A stretch of DNA of 64,000 bases from the NCBI GenBank assembly GCA_964017235.1, contig OZ024931.1, positions 104,798,221-104,862,220 of the forward strand, given 5' to 3'. The stretch comes from Sabellastarte sp. h YS-2021. Taxonomy: Eukaryota > Annelida > Polychaeta > Sabellida > Sabellidae. Below, in pieces: positions 43,090 to 53,735 of the stretch; within the stretch, counting starts at the first letter, position 1; each line of letters opens with the position of its first letter. The notes under the pieces were generated by a model. That model was given only the letters and a program-made list of their open reading frames with translations, searched no databases and was not told the origin of the DNA. Made by a program: the position numbers and the translations under genes.

Positions 43090-43985
43090 TCATATTAATG
43101 AGTTCTTTGAGAAATACTGGCTATCTGCAATACTTCTAGAGATAATTTGCATTTACTCATTTTGAGTAGGTGATTAATTAGCTACGGGTCTGAAACTTCA
43201 CCAAGTGAAAGCTCTCCCAAAAGTAGATGAATGAGTTATTTCATAAGAATTGGATATCTGCAATACTTTTAGAGATAATTTGCATTTACTCATTTTGAGT
43301 AGGTGAGTAATTACCTACGGGTCTGAAAATTCACCAAGTGAAAGCTCTCCCAAAAGTAGATGAATGAGTTATTTGATAAGAATTGGATATCTGCAATACT
43401 TTTAGAGATAATTAGCATTTACTCATTTTGAGTAGGTGAATAATTAGCTACAGGTCTGAAACTTCACCAAGTGAAAGGTCTCCCAAAAGTAGGTGAAGGA
43501 GTTATTTGACAAAAATTGGCTATCGGGAATACTTTTAGAGATAATTTGCATTTACTCATTTTCAGTAGGTGAGTAATTACCTACGGGTCTGAAACTTCAC
43601 CAAGTGAAAGCTCTCCCAAAAGTAGGCAAATGAGTTATTTGAGAAAAATTGGCTATCTACAATACTTTTGGAGATAATTTGCATTTACTCATTTTGAGTA
43701 GGTGAATAATTAGCTACAGGTCTGAAACTTCACCAAGTGAAAGGTCTCCCAAAAGTAGGCGAAGGAGTTATTTGACAAAAATTGGCTATCTGGAATACTT
43801 TTAGAGATAATTTGCATTTACTCATTTTCAGTAGGTGAATAATTAGCTATGTGTCTGAAACTTCACCAAGTGAAAGCTCTCCCAAAAGTAGGTGAATGAG
43901 TTATTTAAGAAAAATTTGCTATCTGCAATACTTTTAGAGAAAATGCAGAATTACTCATTTTTAGTAGGCAAGTAATTTAGCCACA
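43090..43985. repeat. 133-bp tandem array
   Basis: The landmark GATAATTTGCATTTACTC recurs at 43,141, 43,274, 43,407, 43,540, 43,673, 43,806 and (degraded) 43,939, an exact 133-bp step. Units carry CACCAAGTGAAAGCTCTCCC and AAAGTAGGTGAATGAG. The same family returns at 63,725-64,000. Confidence 0.93.
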
Positions 43986-44138
43986 GGCCTAATTTAGACA
44001 TAAAGCCTACCAATAGAATACTGTGGTGCACCCTCTAATATACCTTGCAAACTTGAGAAGGCTAGCTATAATATTTTTTTCCGTTAGAGCGGTAATGGTG
44101 AAATCTCTCTACACACTGCGGCTATCCAGTGGATACAA

Positions 44139-45250
44139 TGATTTACTCAACAGTGAGAACCTGAAAGTAGATATTGGTAAACTATGCCATGACATAGAGG
44201 TCTGCAATTTCACTGTTATAGCTGACCAAAAATTATGTGAATAACATATTTAAACAAAATACTGTAAATGTAATAGTTCTCACGTTATAACTGATTTACT
44301 CAACAGTGATAACCTCAAAGTAGCTATTACTCAGCTATACAATGAGCTACATGTCTAGATTTTTTCTATGTTATAGCTGACCCAAAATTAGGTGAACAAC
44401 ATATTTAAGCAAAATACTGTAAATGCAATAGTTTTCAAGTTACAACTGATTTACTCAATATTGAGAACCTGAAAATAGCTATTGCTCAGCTATGCCATGA
44501 GCTATAAGTCTGTAATTTCTCGATGTTATAGCTCACCCAAAAGTAGGTGAACAACATATTTTAACAAAATACTCCAAATGCAATATTTTTCAAGTTACAA
44601 GTCATTTACTCAACAGTCAGTACCTGAAAATAGCTATTGCTCAGTTGTGCCATGAGCTACAGGTCTGTAATTTCACTATGTTATAGCTGACCCAAAAGTA
44701 GCTGAATAACATATTTACACAAATTTCTGTAAATGCAATAGTTTTCCAATTACAACTGATTTACTCAACAGTGTGAACTTCAAAGTAGCTATTACTCAGC
44801 TATGCAATGAGCCACAGGTCTGGAACCTCACTTTGTTATAGCTGACTCCGAAATAGGTGAATAACATGTTGAAACAAAATACTCTAAATGTAATACTTTT
44901 GAAGTTATAAGTAATTTACTCAATAGTGATAACCTAAAAATAGCTATTACTCAGCTATGCCATGAGCTACAGGTCTGAAATTTTACTATGTTATAGCTGA
45001 CCCAAAAGTAGCTGAATAACATATTTATACAAAATTGTGTAAATGCAATAGTTTTCAAGTTACAAGTGATTTTACTCATGAGTGAAGTTACTGAAAAGCC
45101 CAAAAGTAGCTATTACTCACTTAGCTATTGAGACAGACACCCAAGTTACTCACCATGTTGTAGCTATGAAAAAAGTAGCTGAATAACATATTTTAACAAA
45201 ATGCTCTAAATGCAACACTTTTCAAGTTATAAGTGATTTAGTGCATGATT
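44139..45250. repeat. 155-bp tandem array
   Basis: GCTGACCCAAAAGTAGGTGA-type landmarks at 44,221, 44,376, 44,531, 44,686, 44,841 and 44,996 give an exact 155-bp step. It shares AAAGTAG and TACTCA motifs with the 133-bp family and starts right after the internal hairpin end at 44,138. Relatives occur at 56,510-56,840, 59,345-59,475 and 63,068-63,560. Confidence 0.92.
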
Positions 45251-45487
45251 TCATGACTTTTAATGCATTTTAGACATTTTTGTCTACCACAGGCCTAATT
45301 TAGACATAAAGCCTACCAAAAAGATAGGGTGGCGAGTCCTCTACCATATCAAGCCACCTGCCAAATATGAAAGAAATCCAGAAAGAAATGTGGACTGTAG
45401 GTCGCTAACAAGAAATCTCTGCGGACGAGGGCGCGGACGACAACGATGATGAATCCATAGTATCCCCGCTTCGCGTCGGGGATACAA

Positions 45488-45535
45488 TAAGTAAATTAAA
45501 TGTTTATAAGTTAATACCCTATCCAATGGACACGC
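45488..45535 (+). repeat. ICR of element 3, second half
   Basis: TAAGTAAATTAAATG through CCTATCCAATGGAC continues the right-end complement broken off at 42,773. Confidence 0.88.
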
Positions 45536-45592
45536 AAGACCCTCCCACCGACCCCGCTATCAACTTACTAGGGGTCTAATAGGTTTAGACAA

Positions 45593-45776
45593 TGAAAAAG
45601 ATGCTATGACGTCATGCTGTCTAGACAGGAAGGAAGTACGACACGCCATCTGGTGAGTGCACTGGTACTATGGACCGGCCGGCCGGTGGAGACACAGGAC
45701 GTCTTTTTCTGACGTTTGGCGGGCCGGTCTGCGCCGACCGGAATAGCATTTGTCCATTGGATAGGGTATTAACTTA
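45593..45776 (-). repeat. Element 3 right ITR
   Basis: Inverted copy of 36,246-36,427, about nine substitutions. A CTGTCTAGACAG palindrome and TGACGTCA are retained. Confidence 0.9.
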
Positions 45777-45879
45777 TAAAAATTTAATTTACTTACTAAA
45801 TTTGCAATTTTCCAGTGTGAATGTAAGATATATTGGTTTTATTTGTGTACGCTATAATTAACATCTTAAGTAGGTTTCA

Positions 45880-46870
45880 TTGTATCCACCGGATAGCATC
45901 CGATGGACACTATGGATTTCGCTTCGTTACACCGCTGCTGCAGTGTGTAGAAGGATTTCACCATTACCGCTTTAACTGAAAAAAATATTATAGCTAGACT
46001 TCTCAAATTTGAAGGATACATTCATATCCATAAAATCTTGCCTGGGATTATTTTTGGCCTCATTTTGAAAAATAAGATGGCCACCACTGGCGTTTCTTTG
46101 TCAGTCATCAAAATTGCTTATATCTCCCTTATTATTGGCCCTAGAGGTTTGCAATGTGAAACTAACTTCTAGGAAATCATGGGCTGGGAATCTTTTGATG
46201 TGGTCGGATTTGACCTTGGACCCCTCCTTCAAGGTCAAACGAGCATACCCAAACTTAAAAGTGCTTATAACTTGCTTATTATTGGCCCTAGAGGTTTGCA
46301 ATTTGAAACCAAGTTCTAGGAAATCATGGCCTGGGAATCTTCTGTCAGATTTGACCTTGGGCCCCTCCTTCAAGGTCAAAAGAGGATAGCAAAAATTAAA
46401 AGTGCTTATAACTCGCTTATTCTTGGTCCTAGAGGTGTGGTATGTGAAGCCAACCTATCGGAAATTATGGAATGGGAATCTTTTGATGTGGTCAGATTTG
46501 ACCTTTGGCCCCTCCTTCAAGGTCAAACAAGAATAGTCAAATTTAAAAGTGCTTATAACTCGCTTATTATTGGTCCTAGAGGTTTGCAGTGTGAAACCAA
46601 ACTATAGGAAATCATGGGCTAGAAGTCTTTTAATTTGGTCAGATTTGACATTAGACCCCTCCATGAAGGTCAAATGAGGATAGGCAAACTTAAAATTGCC
46701 TATAAATTGCTTATTATTGGTCCTAGAGGTTTGCAATGTGAAATCAACCTATGGGAAATCATGGGCTGGGACTCTTCTGTCAGATTTGACCTTGGACCCC
46801 TCCTTCAAAGTCAAACAAGGATAGCCAAAGTTAAAAGTGCTTATAACTTGATCCTTGATCTTATTAGCGC
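45880..46870 (-). repeat. Hairpin-ended repeat, truncated inverse copy
   Basis: On the minus strand this ends GGATACAA before T. The end hairpin (GTATCCACCGGAT arm) is preceded by CACACTGC and GGCGGCCATCTTG-like sequence, exactly as at 53,090-53,458. To the right are about five ~150-bp monomers with GGTCCTAGAGGTTTGCAATG and CCCTCCTTCAAGGTCAAAC. No CTAGACC start is found, so the copy is truncated near 46,870. Confidence 0.8.
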
Positions 46871-47410
46871 TGTAGCTCTCACATTGAGGATGATCCAGTT
46901 AAATTTCACTTGAGAACGTATTTATATGTTTGAATCTTTTCATATATAGCAAAATGAAGGCTTTAAGGTGATGCTTAAACGTAGGAAGACAGTTAAAGAG
47001 CCACTTTCAGAATAATTCTGTAAAAAAATGGGTCTCGCAGAAAATACCAAGTCAACATCTGTGGCATGAAAGATTACCTGTGGGGGTTATGTTGGCTTCG
47101 AGTCAAACTACTTTTCAAAGAAAAGCTTTTGGCAGCCATCTTTTTGGGGGGAAATAAGTGCCAAAGTATTCCCAGACAAGCTTTTGTAATTAAAAAGTGT
47201 TGTATTATGTTGGTTAACTTAGAACACACAGATCATTGATCAGTATGTCCATTCTTTCATCAGTATATAGCAAATGTATTTCAAATTTTAAAACAAAGTC
47301 CGAAAGTTGTACCCATCTTTCTAGTGAACAACACATTAGTGTTCACAAATATTATTTAATCTACAGATTAAAGCACTTCCATTCTATCCTAGTAACTGAT
47401 TTATCAAGTT
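46871..47410. other. Spacer, nothing recognised
   Basis: Unique-looking AT-rich sequence without a convincing frame or array. Confidence 0.4.
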
Positions 47411-47530
47411 GGGTTTAACATCCCATTTAACAGCCAGGGTCATATTGGGACAGGCCAACACCATTTGTCACTTGTGGGAGTCGAACCCACAGCCTGTGTA
47501 ATTCAACACATTGTGTGTGTCTTATCAAGA
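47411..47530 (-). repeat. tRNA-derived SINE-like fragment
   Basis: On the minus strand GTGGGTTCGACTCCCAC forms a T-arm-like stem-loop matching an RNA polymerase III B box. It is followed by a GTCCCAATATGACCCTGGC body and a GGGATGTTAAACCC tail, a form common in animal SINEs. No complete cloverleaf or anticodon arm is visible. Confidence 0.5.
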
Positions 47531-48021
47531 TTGGTAGTTAATGAAATGAAGGATGTAAGTGCACACAAGCTCTAGATTTCACACTATAAACCATCAGACA
47601 GCAATAACAAATTTACCGTCTTTCCTCACAAGTGCTTTCCCTCCTCTGAACAAGAAGTCTGCAACATGCAACCCTGTTTTAAATCCAAGAAAGTTGTAAG
47701 TTTTAGCACATAGTATTTTATTTAAACATACAACATATGTTCGAAAGATCACAAGAGTATAAATTGCACAATAAATTTAAGACACCACAGAAATGACCTA
47801 TATACAACTGAATTATGTACGAAATATATTATCTTTTAAGTGTATTATTGGTTAAATTTCAACAGCTATGAAACTATTGCAAGTTATCCCTAGTGACTTG
47901 ATTAATCCTATATAATGCCAATTTGGGGTTTATAAATGTTTATTGTAAGTAGAGGAATTACAACTGGTTTAAAATGCCTGTATATTTATCGGAATTGTGG
48001 CAAACGATCCAAAATGTAAAA
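47531..48021. other. Spacer, nothing recognised
   Basis: AT-rich, no frame or array seen. Confidence 0.4.
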
Positions 48022-50126
48022 ATAGCATCGGAGATGCCCGTACCCCACAGCCTGGGAAAATAGTTTTCAACACCATGAGATATAGAAGTAGTGAAACAGT
48101 ACAGATTGGGATACTTTCAGAGCAGTGTCCAAATAACGTTTAAGTAGAGAAAATAACATCTACGAGAAAGAAATTGCATGTAAAGATTACCGGTAAGTAT
48201 TAAAATAAGACAATTCAGTAAACTAAAAATTATGAAGCTTTAAGACTTCTCCCATTTTGATTTTCATTTGTATGCTCAAATTATGGTTTGGATGTTTTGA
48301 ATATTACCCATACATACAGATGTAGCAATACATGCTTTTATGTGGAATTGGAGCAAAACCTGTGGCTCACTTGATACAATACTATCTGTTACAATGGGAA
48401 GTTGCAAAAGTAAAACGGTTAATAAATTTTAATATGACTTTAACAGTGCTTAATCTACACCAAAAGACACCCAAAGGTGCAACAACCAAGATTCAAGTAA
48501 AAAGATACGAGAGATATAAGAGAGATAAAATAGTATTAGATATCCTCATAGAGACCTACAATAGCATCAGATATGCAAGATCAAAGGTCAAATCCAGGTC
48601 ACACCATGACGTTGCACACATATAACCCTTAACCAATGTCCCTACCAAATATCAATTTCCTACACCTTATGGTTTCCAAAATATAGCCCAGACAAGGCAT
48701 TATAGGTCAAGGTCACTACGGCAAGGTCAAATCAAGGTCACACCATGACGTTTTACATCTACACACCCTATCCAATGTCAACTTCTACACCTTTACAGTT
48801 TCCAAGATATACCCCAGACAAGAATTTATAGGTCAAAGTCACTACAGCAAGGTCAAATCAAGGTCACGCCATGACGTTGCACACCTACACCCCCAAACCA
48901 ATGTCCCTACCAAGTATCAACTTCCTACAGCCTACGGTTTCCGAGATATAGCCCGTGCAAGATTTTATAGGTCACGGTCACTACGGCAAGGTCAAAGGTC
49001 AAATCAAGGTCACGCCATGACGTTGCACACCTACAACCCCTAACCAATGTCCCTACCAAGTATCAACTTCCTACAGCTTACGGTTTCCGAGATATAGCCC
49101 AGACAAGATTTTATAGGTCAAGGTCACTATGGCAGGTAGTGCTGTCGCGACATTCGCTACTTCCGATCCTATCTTTTACTAGGTCCATTATGATAATCTG
49201 AACTGTTTTTTCAAATCTGATTGCAAAGATATTAGCATATTTATATAATAATGATAGCATACATTTTAGAATTGAATAATAATCCGGCATTTTGAAATAT
49301 ATTTTTTTGGCGTATTAAAAACCTAGTCCCTACAAATGGAGTCACATGACCTATGAGGAAAGCATTAAACCATTGCTCGAATGTAATTTAGGAATTGCAT
49401 CTTTATTTTTTTTCTCATTGATAAGTCAATTTAATTGACGTAAAGCTTTCAGATAATGTGTAAAAACACTGTAGTTCTAATTTATTTGAGGGGTAGATGT
49501 TATAATATGGCCATTATACAGCGTTTTATAAAGTCGGAATTAGATAATTATTTTAATATACTGACAGTTTTCAGAGTGTTCCTGCATTTAACGATGCATA
49601 AACAACCAAAATAAAAAGACAAATATGGCACTAAAATGGTGTAATCAGGTGAGAAAAACAATATTATTTTACATTTCAACTGAACAGTTTCGTTTTGAGG
49701 TGAGCTTATGAAGTCGACATGTCGGTACTCGGTCGGCCAATGTGGGCGATATTCAATGTTTATTTGTACTGGAGAGTGACAGCACTAATGGCAATGTCAA
49801 ATCAAGGTCAGACCATGATGTTGCACACCTATGCCCCCTAGCCAATATCCCTACCAAGTATCAACTTCCTACACCTTACGGTTTCCGAGATATAGCCCGG
49901 AGAAGATTTTATAGGTCAAGGTCACTACGGCAAGGTCAAAGGTCAAATCAAGGTCATACCATGACATCGGACACCTACACCCCCTAACCAGTATCCCTAC
50001 CAAATATCAACTTCCTACACCTTATGGTTTCCCAGATATAGCCCGGACAAACTTTTTCCCGCCGCCCGCCCATCCATCCGGACACCATGGCTGAAAACAA
50101 TACCCCGACAGCCCTTAAGGGCTGTA
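48022..50126 (-). repeat. Dispersed repeat with internal array (right, inverted copy)
   Basis: Reverse-orientation copy of 19,999-21,955: it opens with GGAGATGCCCGTACCCCACA, passes through the unique segment (CCTGTGGCTCACTTGATAC), a 139/146-bp array (48,550-49,130 and 49,795-50,060) and ends CCGGACACCATGG ... CCCCGACAGCCCTTAAGGG. The far end is an 18-bp palindrome ACAGCCCTTAAGGGCTGT at about 50,109-50,126. It is interrupted at 49,137-49,787. Confidence 0.75.
49137..49787. mobile_element. Small TIR element inside the array
   Basis: About 650 bp bounded by TAGTGCTGTC and its inverse GACAGCACTA, interrupting an array unit between TATGGCA and ATGGCA. The flanks ATGGCAGG and ATGGCAAT look like an 8-bp target duplication with two changes, as in hAT-type MITEs. 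No transposase frame. Confidence 0.6.
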
Positions 50127-50972
50127 GGGTAAAAAAAGCACACATTAATACTTCCAAGTTCATGAATTGCATGTAGTAAAATTCTTTAAAAGTTTTTTTT
50201 TTAATATAATCTATAGGTGCAAGTATGAATATTCAATTTGAACAAGAACAACAATGACCCACAAGTAGAAATTCAACATTCACCTGCACAATATTACTAC
50301 AATATTTTTCAATTAAATTTTGAGAAAAAAAAATATGTCCGTAAATAGCAGAGTATTTCCAGTGTACAGCTGCACAATATTACTACACCATTTTTCAATT
50401 AAATTTTTTAGAAAAAATATATCCGGAAATAGCAATGAGTATTTCCAGTGTACAATCAGAATGCACTATGTGACAGTATTTCTAGTCAATTATAATAAGA
50501 CCAGTTTATAAAGGAAAGCCTTGTACCCTCTGAACTTATCTGAGAAATTGTCAGAATCCCACACCTGTTTTGAAATCTTAAAGAACTTGCATTTAGATGC
50601 AACTCGGTCTCAAGATTGATTAAATAACCCATTTTTTTATACAATTTTTATGGATAATAGAAGAGTAAGACCTTCAAAAAAGGTGAAGGCATGCGTAGTT
50701 ACAGAACAGCTAAAAATTGATTTTACAAAACTGACCCGTATTACCAGACTAAAAGAAATATTTGTTCATAAAAAAATATAATTCCTGCAATATCATTCAA
50801 GCTTATTAAGTAAATTCTATATAAAGTAATTTGCTTATTGCTTCCAGTAAAAGTCGGCAAATTATGATTTTCTGTAGATTTTCATCTAGTATCTTTGAAA
50901 TGGCCCATACTGCCCAAAAGAGGAAAGTAAAATACTTCTAAAATTAATTAATTCCCACATTCATAAAAAATA
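50127..50972 (-). other. Flank / probable 3'UTR side of the CANT1-like exon
   Basis: No gene. It contains a direct repeat of about 86 bp (50,284-50,369 and 50,370-50,455, both with CTGCACAATATTACTAC and GTATTTCCAGTGTACA). I see no certain polyadenylation signal close to the stop codon. Confidence 0.45.
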
Positions 50973-51343
50973 TTAGATAAACTCTATTCCTTCAAATTTA
51001 TGATCGCCAATTTTTGTTTCATCTAGTAAAACTTCACCGTCTAAATTGAACACAAGTAGATATGTTGCAATTTTACCATTATCTTCTTCTGACTTTAATG
51101 CAACTATGACCTGATCGTTTGTGTTTGGAATGAACTTAAATGAAGAGAATCCATGAGTTGGATTGAAGGGTCCAATTCTAGACATTTTAATCTGGCTGAA
51201 GTCCTCATTTGCTCTAAACATGACATTGGTTCCTCTCTGTTCATCAGCTTGTTCCTCGTATGTTTCTGTGCTTGCTCTTCGTGGCAAGAAAAACCACTGT
51301 CGATGTATCTTACTCCACACCCCAGATTCAAATATCATATAGC
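50973..51343 (-). CDS. CANT1: Soluble calcium-activated nucleotidase, last exon
   Basis: Terminal exon of a CANT1/apyrase-family gene: a Ca2+-dependent nucleoside diphosphatase of the secretory pathway (UDP, GDP) that supports glycosylation. The exon encodes about 122 residues to TAA at 50,973: [25 protein letters not shown], an acidic linker, [52 protein letters not shown], ending FI. These are the conserved C-terminal blocks of the five-bladed propeller family, and the protein ends where family members end. The acceptor is CTTTCAG just before 51,343, and the first codon is split (one base upstream). No upstream exon is recognisable in the following 12.6 kb, so the preceding intron is long and filled with repeats, or the copy is isolated. 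Confidence 0.87.
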
Positions 51344-51362
51344 CTGAAAGAAACACAGTAAG
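51344..51362 (-). promoter_or_regulatory. Splice acceptor of the CANT1-like exon
   Basis: Minus-strand TTACTGTGTTTCTTTCAG: a pyrimidine-rich tract ending in CAG immediately before the first conserved residue. Confidence 0.75.
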
Positions 51363-51540
51363 CTTCACATTTAAATCTAAAACAAAAATAAACTGTTTGA
51401 AACGAAATGTTCGGTGAAGGTTAAAAAATGAGGGGTATGAAAACAATTTATAATAGAATTTATAATAGAATGTTTTAAAAACGTTTAATAATGTACACCT
51501 TTATTAAACATTTAATGAAAAATGTTAGAAAAAGTTAGAA

Positions 51541-51605
51541 AATGAACTTGCAAATTTAATAAGAAACTAAAATTTTGATAAGTTAATACCTTACCTAATG
51601 AACAA
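51541..51605. repeat. DIRS terminus remnant
   Basis: CTTGCAAATTTAATAAG followed by TTTTGATAAGTTAATACC and TTACCTAATGAAC matches the right-end complement seen in the ICRs (AAATTTAGTAAG and AAGTTAATACCCTATCCAAT). No other part of that element remains, so it is a fifth, isolated DIRS trace. Confidence 0.65.
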
Positions 51606-53458
51606 CTAGACCTAGCGCATCGGAGAACCGATGCAAATTGTATCCACCAGATGAAAACTCACCAAAGCCATTCTAACATCGCTTAACCTTGAAGGAGAAG
51701 CCCAAGGTGAAATCTGACCATATCAAAAGATTCGTAGCCCATGATTTCCTATAGGTTGGTGTGACACTGCAAACCTCTAGGAATACGAATAAGCAAGATA
51801 TAAACACTAATTTTGGCAATCCTCATTTGACCTTGAAAGAGGGGCCAAAGGTCAAATCCGATCACACAGAAAGATTCCCAGCCCATGGTTTCCTAGATTT
51901 TTTTAACCATTCCAAAACTCTAGGACCAATAATAAGTGAGTTACAAGCACTTTTAAGTTTGGCTATCCTCGTTTGACCTTGATGGAGGGTCCAAGGTCAA
52001 ATCTGACCACAGCAATAGATTCCCAGCACATGATTTTGTGTACTACCCTCGTTTGACCTTGAAGGAGGGGTCCAAGGTCAAATCCGACCACACCAAAAGA
52101 TTCCCAGGCCATGATTTCCTATAGGTTGGTTTACCATCCCAAACCTCTAGGACCAATAATAAGCGAGTTATAAGCACTTTTAAGTTTGGCTATCCCCGTT
52201 TGACCTTGAAGGAGGGGTCCAAGGTCAAATCCGACCACACCAAAAGATTCCCGGCCCATGATTTCCTATAGGTTGGTTTACCATCCCAAACCTCTAGGAC
52301 CAATAATAAGCGAGTTATAAGCACTTTTAAGTTTGGCTATCCTCGTTTGACCTTGAAGGAGGGGTCCAAGATCAAATCCGACCACACCAAAAGATTCCCA
52401 GCCCATGATTTCCTATAGGTTGGTTTACCATCCCAAACCTCTACGACCAATAATAAGCAAATTATAAGCACTTTTAAGTTTGGCTATGCTCGTTTGACCT
52501 TGAAGGAGGGGTACAAGGTCAAATCCGACAACACCAAAAGATTCCCAGCCCATGATTTCCTATAGGTTGGTTTACCATCCCAAACCTCTAGGACCAATAA
52601 TAAGCGAGTTATAAGCACTTTTAAGTTTGGCTATGCTCTTTTGACCTTGAAGGAGGGGTCCTAGGTCAAATCCGACAACACCAAAAGATTCCCAGCCCAT
52701 GATTTCCTATAGGTTGGTTTACCATCCCAAACCTCTAGGACCAATAATAAGCGAGTTATAAGCACTTTTAAGTTTGGCTATGCTCTTTTGACCGTGAAGG
52801 AGGGGTCCAAGGTCAAATCCGACCACACCAAAAGATTCCCAGCCCATGATTTCCTATAGGTTGGTTTACCATCCCAAACCTCTAGGACCAATAATAAGCG
52901 AGTTATAAGCACTTTTAAGTTTGGCTATCCTCGTTTGACCTTGAAGTAGGGGTCCAAGGTCAAAGCTGACCACACCAAAAGATTCCCAGCCCATGATTTC
53001 CTATGGGTTGGTTCACCATCGCAAACCTCTAGGACCAATAATAAGGGAGATATAAGCACTTTTCATGACTGCAAAGAAACGCCTGTGGCGGCCATCTTGT
53101 TTTTCAAAATGAGGCCAAAAATATTCCCAGTCAAGATTTTATAATGAGGAACATATCCTGCGAATTTGAGATCTCTACCTATAATACCCTTTGCTCTAGA
53201 GGGCCACCAAAAGTCCTTGTTTAAAGTCGAAAAACACCCGTGGCGGCCATCTTGTTTTTCAAAATGAGGCCAAAAATATTCCCAGGCAAGATTTTATGGC
53301 TATGAATATATCCTGCAAATTTGAGAAGGCTAGCTATAATATTTTTTTCGTTAGAGCGGTAATGGTGAAATCTCTCTACACACTGCGGCGGAGGCGGTGG
53401 CGTAGGCGTAACGAAGTCAAATCCATAGTATCCACCGGATGCTATCCGGTGGATACAA
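51606..53458 (+). mobile_element. Hairpin-ended array-bearing repeat, full copy
   Basis: Starts CTAGACC with a subterminal hairpin (GCATCGG/CCGATGC, 51,617-51,634) and ends with a perfect hairpin of 13-bp arms (GTATCCACCGGAT) and 3-nt loop at 53,428-53,456, plus AA. Flanking bases are A (51,605) and T (53,459). Inside are eight or more ~150-bp monomers (CCAAACCTCTAGGACCAAT, GTTTGACCTTGAAGGAGG) and a conserved 3' module with GGCGGCCATCTTG, TTAGAGCGGTAATGG and a GGCGGAGGCGG block. 1.85 kb, no coding capacity. Confidence 0.8.
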
Positions 53459-53658
53459 TTAGCTATATCAGTCAGTGCAACCAGTCCCACCAATGCCAGA
53501 AAAAGATGTCTTGTGTGATGTCTTGCAAGACGCGGTTGTAGCTCGACAGGTGGCGCTGCGTACTTCCTGTCTAGACATGACATAGCATCTTTTTGAGTTG
53601 TCTAAACTTTGATAAACCCTTAGTAAGCTGATACCAGGGTTGGGAGGGGGAGCCTCTC

Positions 53659-53735
53659 TTGTCCATTGCGTATGGTTTTAATTTACTTATTAAAGTTGCA
53701 ATTTTTTTGTTAATATATCTTACTTAACGGACAAT
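53659..53735 (-). repeat. ICR of element 4
   Basis: Minus-strand AATTGTCCGTTAAGTAAG through AACAAAAAAATTGCAAC, then TTTAATAAGTAAATTAA and the sequence up to CGCAATGGACAAG: a left-end complement joined to a right-end complement, as in elements 1-3. Confidence 0.75.

Larger units (their letters stand above)
42774..45487 (+). mobile_element. Hairpin-ended array-bearing repeat in element 3 ICR
   Basis: Starts CTAGACC followed by a subterminal hairpin (GCATCT/AGATGC, 42,787-42,804) and ends with a hairpin of arms GTATCCCC/GGGGATAC (45,460-45,485) plus AA. It sits between A (42,773) and T (45,488) with no duplication. Inside are 150-bp-type monomers (42,880-43,090), a 133-bp array and a 155-bp array, and an older internal end of the same type at 44,121-44,138 (GGATACAA before T), so two copies may be nested. 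No protein is encoded. A|T insertion and terminal hairpins recall Helitron/Helentron-derived elements; the assignment is inference. Confidence 0.75.
36237..45813 (+). mobile_element. DIRS-type retrotransposon, element 3 (interrupted)
   Basis: Belongs to a second subfamily (terminal CATCCTATCCAATGGAC and the palindrome CTGTCTAGACAG). It is about 6.1 kb without its two insertions: a TA-flanked MITE at 40,714-41,447 and a hairpin-ended repeat at 42,774-45,487 that splits the ICR. The ITR arms differ at about nine of 165 positions, mostly transitions, so it is older than elements 1 and 2. All ORFs carry stops or frameshifts. The right terminus ends TTTGCAATTTTCC at 45,813. Confidence 0.92.

Noticed and set aside
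43090..45250. CRISPR-like regular spacing
   Set aside because: Units are contiguous 133- or 155-bp satellites without short repeats separated by unique spacers, in an animal genome.
46114..46913. Open frames of about 90 codons with repeated LLALEVCN units
   Set aside because: Translation of the ~150-bp array; the minus-strand counterparts are equally long.
47455..47500. A tRNA gene on the minus strand
   Set aside because: Only the T-arm-like B box is clear; no acceptor, D or anticodon arms pair, and the tail looks like a SINE.
53221..53583. 120-codon minus-strand frame
   Set aside because: Crosses the border between the hairpin-ended repeat and the DIRS element 4 ITR, so it cannot be a conserved gene.
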